DNA of 64,000 nucleotides from the NCBI RefSeq assembly GCF_042683165.1, contig NZ_JBHUIZ010000017.1:1-64000 (forward strand), read 5' to 3'. This DNA comes from Tigheibacillus halophilus. GTDB taxonomy: Bacteria > Bacillota > Bacilli > Bacillales > Amphibacillaceae. Position 1 is the first letter of the stretch, and the number at the start of each line of letters is the position of its first letter. Positions 34,991 to 41,207 of this stretch are shown one piece after another. Made by a program: the position numbers and the translations under genes. Under the pieces are notes generated by a model. The model was not told where the DNA came from and did no database searches. It saw nothing but the letters and a program-made list of their open reading frames with translations.

Positions 34991-35548
34991 ATGCATTTTC
35001 CACGATTACGGATGACATCTCAAATGGGAAAAATCCAGATCAAGCAGCTTCCTGCAATCCAGGAAATAAGACAGCCAAAAGCGGAATTGTCGATTCGCCA
35101 GCCTAAGGCAGAAGTGACTATGCACACGACGCCATCCAAATTGACGATTGATCAGACGCAGGCATTTGAAGATATGAACTTGATGAACATTTTACGGCGT
35201 ACAGAAAAGAATGCCATGGAAGGTCAGCAAGCATTCATAGAGGGTATTGGAAGAAGAGCAGAGCAAGGAAAACAGCTGATGGAAATCGAAAAGAAGGGCA
35301 ATCCAATTTCCAGTCAGGCCATCGCAAACAGCGAACCTGCGGATAATGGTTTGGGTATCACTTTTATCCCTTCACATTTTTCTGTCAAAATAGATTATGC
35401 ACCGGCCAAGCTACATATGGATGTAAAAACAACGCAGCCTGAAATCCAGGCAACGCCGCATCCAGTAGAACAAGTATATAAACCAGGATCAGTAGATATG
35501 GGTATGATGCAGTATCCTTCCTTGGAAATTGAAGTAGAAGGTCTGTGA
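34991..35548 (+). CDS. yviE: YviE-like protein (DUF6470)
   Basis: A 185-residue cytoplasmic protein of the YviE/DUF6470 family, found only between flgL and fliW in bacilli. It shows internal repeats of the type IRQPKAE (residues 26-42) and short beta-strand-like segments (LHMDVKTTQPEI). Function unknown; position suggests a role in flagellar assembly or regulation. GGGGGGAAG precedes ATG 34991. Confidence 0.85.
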   Translation: MHFPRLRMTSQMGKIQIKQLPAIQEIRQPKAELSIRQPKAEVTMHTTPSKLTIDQTQAFEDMNLMNILRRTEKNAMEGQQAFIEGIGRRAEQGKQLMEIEKKGNPISSQAIANSEPADNGLGITFIPSHFSVKIDYAPAKLHMDVKTTQPEIQATPHPVEQVYKPGSVDMGMMQYPSLEIEVEGL

Positions 35549-35572
35549 TTCAACAAAAAAGGGTGAATAGTT

Positions 35573-36022
35573 GTGGAAGTGGAAACAAAATATTTTGGCA
35601 AGCTGTCAGTGGATAATGAAAAAGTAATTCATTTCCCGCATGGGATACCAGGCTTTTTGGATGAAAAACAATTCGTGCTACTTGATTTGCCGGGAAATCC
35701 TGTTTTTCAGGTGCTACAATCTGTCCATACAAGAACAATAGCTTTCGTGGTGACAAATCCGTACCATTTTTATGAAGGGTATGAATTTGAGCTTGATGAT
35801 AGTATACTAAACCAGCTTCAATTGAAGGAAAAGCAGGATATTGTCATTTATAGCATTGTGACATTGCAAAATAAGCTGGCAGACAGTACATTGAACCTTC
35901 GGGCTCCGATTATTGTCAGCGCAAAAAATAGATTAGCAAAACAATATATTATTGATGACGGCAATCATCCAGTCAAAGCTCCCCTGAAAAATGTCAAAAC
36001 AGACAATGGGAAAGGGGTATAG
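35573..36022 (+). CDS. fliW: Flagellar assembly factor FliW
   Basis: A 149-residue protein that binds either flagellin or CsrA; when flagellin is exported, freed FliW sequesters CsrA and relieves repression of hag. The motifs VIHFPHGIPGFLDEKQF and FVVTNPYHFYEGYEFEL are typical. GTG 35573 follows AAGGGTGA. csrA follows 2 nt later. In this locus its partner flagellin gene is missing, so it must act on a flagellin encoded elsewhere. Confidence 0.95.
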   Translation: MEVETKYFGKLSVDNEKVIHFPHGIPGFLDEKQFVLLDLPGNPVFQVLQSVHTRTIAFVVTNPYHFYEGYEFELDDSILNQLQLKEKQDIVIYSIVTLQNKLADSTLNLRAPIIVSAKNRLAKQYIIDDGNHPVKAPLKNVKTDNGKGV

Positions 36023-36024
36023 CT

Positions 36025-36252
36025 ATGCTCGTTCTGAACAGAAAGCGTCATGAGGCAATTCAAATCGGAGACAATATCGAAGTAAAAGTGCTGGCAGTTG
36101 AAGGGGAACAGGTTAAGATCGGTATATCTGCCCCGAAAAATGTTGGCATTTATCGTAAAGAAATCTATTTGGATATAAAAAATCAAAATGCCGAAGCAGC
36201 AAACATAACAACAGATGTAATTGCAATGCTGCAGCAAAATGCGGACGATTGA
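36025..36252 (+). CDS. csrA: Translational regulator CsrA
   Basis: RNA-binding homodimer of 75 residues that blocks translation by covering Shine-Dalgarno sequences containing ANGGA. The N-terminus MLVLNRKRHEAIQIGDNIEVKVL and VKIGISAPKNVGIYRKEIY are diagnostic (quoted by parts, the second being the RNA-binding region). AAAGGGG precedes ATG 36025. In B. subtilis the target is hag mRNA. Confidence 0.96.
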   Translation: MLVLNRKRHEAIQIGDNIEVKVLAVEGEQVKIGISAPKNVGIYRKEIYLDIKNQNAEAANITTDVIAMLQQNADD

Positions 36253-36263
36253 GTCCGCTTTTT
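36241..36263 (+). terminator. Terminator at csrA end
   Basis: GCGGAC (36241-36246) pairs with GTCCGC (36253-36258), then TTTTT; it overlaps the csrA stop codon. Confidence 0.85.
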
Positions 36264-36325
36264 GTTGCAGAGAAATAAAAGGTAAATGTAATCATTCAGT
36301 TCGTTTTTCTTTCGTCTTTTTCCTT

Positions 36326-36351
36326 TAAAAGAAACATATTTATTCCGATAT
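36326..36351 (+). promoter_or_regulatory. Sigma-D promoter of flaG-fliD operon
   Basis: TAAA (36326-36329), 15-nt spacer, CCGATAT (36345-36351): a near-perfect sigma-D promoter. In B. subtilis the strongest sigma-D promoter here drives hag; in this window it leads straight into flaG. Confidence 0.85.
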
Positions 36352-36360
36352 ATAAGAAAA

Positions 36361-36371
36361 GACAAGGAGCT
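36361..36371 (+). promoter_or_regulatory. CsrA-like site over the flaG ribosome binding site
   Basis: GACAAGGAGCT (36361-36371) contains ACAAGGA, close to the CsrA consensus ACARGGAUG, and coincides with the flaG Shine-Dalgarno sequence. Tentative, because AAGGAG alone is a normal ribosome binding site. Confidence 0.4.
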
Positions 36372-36378
36372 ACATATC

Positions 36379-36729
36379 ATGAGAATAGATGGTATAGCCA
36401 CTGGATTACAAGGGATTCAATCTGCCGCTGGCAGTGAATCAGAAAAGGTAGAAAAAAATGTTGGTCTTATTGCTGAAGGCCAAGATAATGAAAACGCCAT
36501 TAAACAGAAGAAATTGCTGAAGAATGCTATCTCCGAAATCAACAGCAAAATTGAGTTACTCCATACAGATTTGAAATTTAAACTGCATGAAGAACTTAAT
36601 GAATATTATGCTGTCGTAGTCAACCCATTGACAGATGAAGTGATCAAGGAAATACCTCCCAAAAAAATGCTGGATAAATATGCCGCGATGGCAGAATTTA
36701 TGGGAATTATCACAGACGAAAAAATTTAA
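36379..36729 (+). CDS. flaG: Flagellar protein FlaG
   Basis: A 116-residue FlaG-family protein (YvyC), thought to influence filament length. The C-terminal half has the family core (LKFKLHEELNEYYAVVVN, TDEVIKEIPPKKML). The N-terminus MRIDGIATGLQG resembles the FliD start MRIGGLATGMD. Begins the flaG-fliD-fliS-fliT unit behind a sigma-D promoter. Confidence 0.93.
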   Translation: MRIDGIATGLQGIQSAAGSESEKVEKNVGLIAEGQDNENAIKQKKLLKNAISEINSKIELLHTDLKFKLHEELNEYYAVVVNPLTDEVIKEIPPKKMLDKYAAMAEFMGIITDEKI

Positions 36730-36747
36730 ACAGAGAGGAAGATCCAT

Positions 36748-38220
36748 ATGCGTATTGGTGGTTTAGCCACAGGAATGGACATTGATGAGTTGGTTAATAA
36801 ACTGATGACGGCTGAAAGAGTGCCTTTGAATAAAATGCAGCAGAATCAGACGACTTTAACATGGCAGCGTGATGCATTCCGTGATGTGAATAAGACATTG
36901 AAAGAACTCGATGATATGATGCTCGATATGAAATTGAGTAAAGCATATAACACCAAAAAAGTTAATTCTACCAATGACTCAGCAGTAACTGCAACAGGCG
37001 ATGCCGGAACAGCGAACGGGTCATACAAAATTTCTGTGGAGCAGTTAGCGACATCCGAGATGAAGGTAGGCAAGGTCGCAAAAGAAATTGATTTTGAGAA
37101 ACCATTAGGAAAGGCTTATAATTTTAGTATCACAACCTATGATAAAGATGGAAAAGCACAGGAACATTCCTTTCAAGTAAGTAAGGATGAAACACTAAAA
37201 GATGTATTTAAACGTGTGAATAGCGAAGCAGAAGGCATGCGCTTGTTTTACGATGAACAGTCTGGTCAAGTAGTAATGGAAACCACCTATACAGGAATAC
37301 GCCATAAAGACGAAGCGGGCAACCAGGCAAGTGAAATGGAATTTGAAATGGACAACCCATTTTTTTCAGAGGTTTTAAATATTGATGCGACACAAGGTAA
37401 GAAAGCTCAAAATGCCCAATTTACATATAATGACAATTTAAAACTCGAGTCCCAGGAGAACAGCTATAAATTGAATGGCATCACCTATGAATTCAAAAAT
37501 ACAACGCCAGAAGGGCCTGTAACACTTACAGTTACGAATGATGTTGATTCTGCATTTGACAAAATCAAGGCATTCGTTGACAAATATAATGAAGTCGTCG
37601 AAAAACTGAATGGCACACAAACAGAAGATAAATACCGCAACTATCAGCCGTTAACTGAAGAACAGAAAAAAGAAATGTCTGAGAAAGAAATTGAGCTTTG
37701 GGAAGAAAAGGCGAAAAGCGGTATCATCAAAGGCGAATCGATCATTTCTAATGGACTTTTCTCCATGCGTCAAGGCTGGTATGCTCCCGTTAAAAATGAT
37801 GGGCCGTTTACATCGCTGACAGAAATTGGTATTAAAACAACGAGCAACTATCTCGATGGCGGAAAATTGGAAATCAATGAAGATAAATTAAAAGAGATGC
37901 TCCGCGAAGACCCGGCTGCTGTACAGAAATTGTTTTCCAATAGTTCAGAAGGAGAAGGAAGAGGACTTGTCAATCGTTTGGAGGACGCTCTCGAGTCCAC
38001 TATCAAAAACATCGAAAACCGTGCCGGAAAAAGTACCAGTACAATGGAAAACTATACAATTGGAAAAAGCATGAAGGATTTGAATGCCAGAATTTCCGAT
38101 TTTCAAAAACGGCTCCAGGACATCGAAACGAGATATTGGAACCAATTTACTGCGATGGAGAAAGCCATTTCCAACATGAACTCACAGGCTAACCAATTGA
38201 TGTCGCAATTTGGTCAGTAA
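36748..38220 (+). CDS. fliD: Flagellar filament cap protein FliD (HAP2)
   Basis: Secreted cap protein that guides flagellin polymerisation at the filament tip. The 490-residue protein has the FliD_N domain (MRIGGLATGMDIDELVNKLM; about 1-110) and FliD_C domain (about 230-470), with a helical C-terminus (FTAMEKAISNMNSQANQL). GAGAGGAAG precedes ATG 36748. Confidence 0.96.
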   Translation: MRIGGLATGMDIDELVNKLMTAERVPLNKMQQNQTTLTWQRDAFRDVNKTLKELDDMMLDMKLSKAYNTKKVNSTNDSAVTATGDAGTANGSYKISVEQLATSEMKVGKVAKEIDFEKPLGKAYNFSITTYDKDGKAQEHSFQVSKDETLKDVFKRVNSEAEGMRLFYDEQSGQVVMETTYTGIRHKDEAGNQASEMEFEMDNPFFSEVLNIDATQGKKAQNAQFTYNDNLKLESQENSYKLNGITYEFKNTTPEGPVTLTVTNDVDSAFDKIKAFVDKYNEVVEKLNGTQTEDKYRNYQPLTEEQKKEMSEKEIELWEEKAKSGIIKGESIISNGLFSMRQGWYAPVKNDGPFTSLTEIGIKTTSNYLDGGKLEINEDKLKEMLREDPAAVQKLFSNSSEGEGRGLVNRLEDALESTIKNIENRAGKSTSTMENYTIGKSMKDLNARISDFQKRLQDIETRYWNQFTAMEKAISNMNSQANQLMSQFGQ

Positions 38221-38254
38221 TAATCCATGCTAAAAAAGGAAGTGTGCAGATATA

Positions 38255-38653
38255 ATGGGAAAGAATGCATATGAAACGTACCAAATGAACTCGGTGAATA
38301 CTGCATCTGGCAGTGAGTTGACCCTGATGCTTTATAATGGTTGTATTAAATTTATTAAGCAATCAAAAAAAGACATGGAAGCAGGCAACCATGAAGGGAA
38401 AAATAGAAATATCCAAAAAACGCAAAACGTCATCCAGGAATTGATGCTGACTTTAAACAGGGATATTCCAATAGCTCAGGAAATGCTGCCGCTTTATGAA
38501 TATATGCACCACCGTTTGACACAAGCCAATCTAAAAAATGAAGCGCCTATTCTGGATGAAGTACTGGAGTATGCGGTTGAATTCCGTGATACGTGGAAAC
38601 AGGTTATTCTGCTCAATCGCCAGAGAGAATTTCCAGAAGGTGCTCAAATCTGA
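38255..38653 (+). CDS. fliS: Flagellin export chaperone FliS
   Basis: A 132-residue four-helix protein that binds the flagellin C-terminus and prevents premature polymerisation. MYNGCIKFI-like core (MLYNGCIKFIKQ) and NVIQELMLTLNRDI are typical. GGAAGTG precedes ATG 38255. Its stop overlaps the fliT start (TGATG). Confidence 0.95.
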   Translation: MGKNAYETYQMNSVNTASGSELTLMLYNGCIKFIKQSKKDMEAGNHEGKNRNIQKTQNVIQELMLTLNRDIPIAQEMLPLYEYMHHRLTQANLKNEAPILDEVLEYAVEFRDTWKQVILLNRQREFPEGAQI

Positions 38654-39006
38654 TGAACAGATTACAAGCACTATACCAGCAAACGGAAAATATAGAAAAA
38701 CTACTGACAAGCCGGATATCCAGTGCCAATCGTCAGGAAATCATCGACCAATTAAATGTCCTTATTGAAAAAAGAAGTGAATTGACTTTTTCCATGAAGC
38801 CTCCTTATACCGAGGAAGAGATGAATATTGGAAAACAAGTCTTGTCTATGAACGAAGCTATCGAAAAAAAGATGGAGCAATTATTTGCCGATTTAAAGAT
38901 GGAAATGAAACAAATTCAACAGCAAAAAAAATCTAATCAATCCTACATCAATCCATATAAACATGTTCAAACAATGGACGGAATGTACATGGATAAGAAA
39001 AAATAG
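38653..39006 (+). CDS. fliT: Flagellar chaperone FliT
   Basis: Export chaperone for the cap protein FliD. The 117-residue product is helical and charged. ATG 38653 overlaps the fliS stop codon by one base (TGATG), with GAAGGTG inside fliS as ribosome binding site; a longer frame from 38593 would overlap fliS by 61 nt and is rejected. Weak sequence conservation, but the position is standard. Confidence 0.88.
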   Translation: MNRLQALYQQTENIEKLLTSRISSANRQEIIDQLNVLIEKRSELTFSMKPPYTEEEMNIGKQVLSMNEAIEKKMEQLFADLKMEMKQIQQQKKSNQSYINPYKHVQTMDGMYMDKKK

Positions 39007-39025
39007 CCAGCAAGGCTATTTTTTT
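39002..39025 (+). terminator. Terminator of flaG-fliT operon
   Basis: AATAGCC (39002-39008) pairs with GGCTATT (39014-39020), then TTTTT; it includes the fliT stop. Confidence 0.85.
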
Positions 39026-39148
39026 CGTTATATTTCGTTGCGGCAATCGTATGACATCAACCTTATGAAAAAGGAAGGAAATTCTTGTCTGTTCCCCGTG
39101 AAAAACGTCCTTTAAGGACTAATTGACTGCAGGAAAAATATTAAATGG

Positions 39149-39185
39149 GTTTATGAAGGATTTTTACAGGGAAACATTGTATAAT
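39149..39185 (+). promoter_or_regulatory. hpf promoter region, sigma-B/sigma-H-like
   Basis: GTTTAT (39149-39154), 14-nt spacer, GGGAAA (39169-39174) resembles a sigma-B promoter. GAAGGATTT (39155-39163) fits a sigma-H -35. TATAAT (39180-39185) is also present. B. subtilis yvyD/hpf is under sigma-B and sigma-H. Confidence 0.45.
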
Positions 39186-39226
39186 ATAGATAGCAAGATT
39201 AATAGAATACAAGGGAGGACACTTTT

Positions 39227-39784
39227 ATGAAGTTTAACATTCGTGGCGAAAATATCGAAGTAACCGGTTCAATGCGTGATTACGTGGAAAAGAAAATCAG
39301 CAAATTGGAAAGATATTTCGATGCGCCACTGACCTCTGAAGTTCATGTGAATTTAAGTGTCTACAATGACGAGCAAAGAATCGAAGTTACCATTCCAATG
39401 ACAAATCTTTTGCTTCGCGCTGAAGACCAAAATTTAGACATGTATGCTGCAATTGATCTTGTCGTGGATAAGCTTGAAAGACAAATACGTAAATATAAAA
39501 CAAAAGTAAATCGAAAATTCCGCCAGGAGGGTTCTCCAAAACATGTTTTTGCGGAGCTTGAAAAAGAAGCAAATAGTTCCGTAATCACGGAAGATGATGA
39601 TGAACTCGAAGTTGTCCGTACCAAACGTTTCAATTTGAAACCGATGGATTCTGAAGAAGCAATTTTGCAAATGGATATGCTTGGCCACAGCTTCTTTGTT
39701 TTTACAAATGCCGCTTCTGGTGACACGAATGTTGTCTATCGCCGTAACGACGGCAGATATGGTCTCATTGAACCGAACAGCTAA
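39227..39784 (+). CDS. hpf: Long-form ribosome hibernation promoting factor
   Basis: Binds the decoding centre of 30S subunits and joins 70S ribosomes into inactive 100S dimers in stationary phase. The 185-residue protein has the N-terminal HPF domain (MKFNIRGENIEVTGSMRDYVEKKI by parts; residues 1-100) and the C-terminal dimerisation domain (KRFNLKPMDSEEAILQM, GHSFFVF, YRRNDGRYGLIEP). GGGAGG precedes ATG 39227. The next conserved gene is secA, as in B. subtilis, but 1.4 kb away here. Confidence 0.96.
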   Translation: MKFNIRGENIEVTGSMRDYVEKKISKLERYFDAPLTSEVHVNLSVYNDEQRIEVTIPMTNLLLRAEDQNLDMYAAIDLVVDKLERQIRKYKTKVNRKFRQEGSPKHVFAELEKEANSSVITEDDDELEVVRTKRFNLKPMDSEEAILQMDMLGHSFFVFTNAASGDTNVVYRRNDGRYGLIEPNS

Positions 39785-39808
39785 TGATTAAAATGAAATA
39801 GATATATG

Positions 39809-39840
39809 TAAAAACACTGTCTTCTATGGCAGTGTTTTTA
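39809..39840. terminator. Terminator of hpf
   Basis: A perfect 11-bp stem TAAAAACACTG/CAGTGTTTTTA (39809-39819 with 39830-39840). Confidence 0.85.
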
Positions 39841-39878
39841 CATGACAGAAGAGGAAAATCTATTCCTTTATCGAAAAA

Positions 39879-39990
39879 TGTCGACGTATATGCCATTATT
39901 AAATTTTGCATACCGCTTTTTGCGCTGAAACATAGAGAATCGACACATTTATTGTCGAATTACGGTAGTTTTGAATAAATTCCTGTCGAA
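39879..39990 (+). promoter_or_regulatory. Cluster of four Spo0A-box-like TGTCGA sites
   Basis: TGTCGA occurs at 39879-39884, 39940-39945 (reverse strand), 39953-39958 and 39984-39989; the last two extend to the full 0A box TGTCGAA. With even base use, about 0.06 such hexamers would be expected on two strands in this length. The cluster ends about 50 nt before a TATAAA at 40042-40047 and 85 nt before a small ORF. Confidence 0.6.
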
Positions 39991-40080
39991 AGAATGACAG
40001 AAATTGAAAAACTGCAATTAGTCAATTAGTCCCGAAAGTGTTATAAATGGATCAAGATAGAAAGGGAGGCTGAATTGCAG

Positions 40081-40221
40081 ATGGATCATAAGAATGTGTC
40101 CGATTTGGAAGCCATCATTAAGCAGCATGAGAACATAATTTTGCAATTAATCCAGATGACCGCTGCTAACAATCATCACATTTCAGAATTAAGTGCAGCA
40201 GTCCGGCACAAGTCTTCGTAG
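40081..40221 (+). CDS. Small hypothetical protein, 46 residues
   Basis: ATG 40081 (or TTG 40075, two codons earlier) follows a strong GGGAGG (40064-40069). The product has one amphipathic helix (SDLEAIIKQHENIILQLIQM) and a Ser/His tail; it has no Spo0E SQELD motif and no Sda similarity. I recognise no family. A TATAAA (40042-40047) and the Spo0A-box cluster lie upstream, and a strong terminator follows at 40381. The complete expression signals argue that this is a real, stationary-phase-controlled gene inserted between hpf and secA. Confidence 0.6.
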   Translation: MDHKNVSDLEAIIKQHENIILQLIQMTAANNHHISELSAAVRHKSS

Positions 40222-40380
40222 AACCGGCATCTTAGGTAATGTTCGAAATTACTTTAGTGAAGTCATGCAGTAAAAAATGGCGTTCCTTTTTCCTTCTCTC
40301 GGAAAAAAGAGACCTGCTTACATGATGTTTATCCTCGTATGTCGCTTCTATTTGCCTCATATTTTCCCCATTTTCCTCTG

Positions 40381-40417
40381 AGCAAGGACAGGTTCCCAGA
40401 CCTGTCCTTGCTTCTTT
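40381..40417 (+). terminator. Strong terminator
   Basis: A perfect 13-bp stem (40381-40393 with 40400-40412), 6-nt loop, then TCTTT. It follows the 46-residue ORF by 160 nt. Confidence 0.8.
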
Positions 40418-40459
40418 CAATTGCTGTTTTCGTATAATATATCGTATGGTCTCGGCTAA

Positions 40460-40895
40460 GAGTGTGGGACAGAACTAGCCAAAAACAGCTAAAAATAAGC
40501 TATAAAGTGCCATTTCACATCTAGTTGATTGGAGCGAAAGGCGGCTGACTCCTTGAAAAAAAAATTCGCTTTTTCTGCGTGCGATGTGAATTGCTGCCGC
40601 AGCGTTCCTTCTCGTGCGGGAACAATGGTTTTCGATGGGAAGCGTAATCGCAGTCCCAGCACGAGTCTGAAGACCCCGGAGGAAGTGATTTTCTTAGAAA
40701 GTACATGAAAAAAGGCAAGCTACATACAGCCTTTGCGGCCAACGCTTGTACACCCCATGCCGGGCGCCCGCTAAAAAGCAGTCGCCTGGCGTGCAAATCA
40801 ACGAAATTGCTACGCTAGATAAAAAAGCCGGGCGGTTTCATGTCAAGATGGTACCGCTCAACTTTTTACATTTCCTGGGGTTATGTCCCACCCTC
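40460..40895. repeat. Dispersed repeat, copy B (MITE-like)
   Basis: About 436 nt that match copy A (14676-15077) in reverse complement. The ends are a 12-bp terminal inverted repeat with one mismatch: GAGTGTGGGACA (40460-40471) and TGTCCCACCCTC (40884-40895). It has no intact ORF and carries the GCGGT...ACCGC hairpin near its right end. No clear target-site duplication was found. It sits in the hpf-secA gap that is compact in B. subtilis. Confidence 0.8.
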
Positions 40896-40943
40896 AGGTT
40901 TTCTAAGTAGATAAGGTACCTTTGATTGCAGATAACGATGCCT

Positions 40944-40972
40944 TTCAAAGCAGTTGTCATGCATGTTATAAT
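40944..40972 (+). promoter_or_regulatory. Sigma-A promoter of secA
   Basis: TTCAAA (40944-40949), 17-nt spacer, TATAAT (40967-40972) with TG one base before it (extended -10). The transcript would have a leader of about 230 nt before secA. Confidence 0.7.
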
Positions 40973-41033
40973 AGTGTTATGATAAAGTGAAACTTCATTA
41001 TTAGCGTTTTGTAAGGAGAACAAAGCCGATACA

Positions 41034-41081
41034 ATGTTGTTTCAGAAAAAACTGTTACAAGACCATATATCAGGAAAGTAA
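41034..41081 (+). other. Possible 15-codon leader ORF before secA
   Basis: A short ORF (MLFQKKLLQDHISGK) in the long secA leader. AAGGAG (41013-41018) is 15 nt before it, too far for efficient initiation, so this is only a candidate. Confidence 0.2.
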
Positions 41082-41207
41082 TGGTATTCAATGAAGGTAT
41101 GTTTCATTCATATATGTAGCACTATTTATCACGGAATGAATGCACCAATCTGCCCGGTTAAAAGGCAGGCAGTGCGTTGTACATTATAGATAGAGGAGCG
41201 TTTTTCG

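Noticed and set aside
40232..40420. Minus-strand 62-codon ORF after the 46-residue gene
   Set aside because: No ribosome binding site and it includes both arms of the terminator at 40381-40412.
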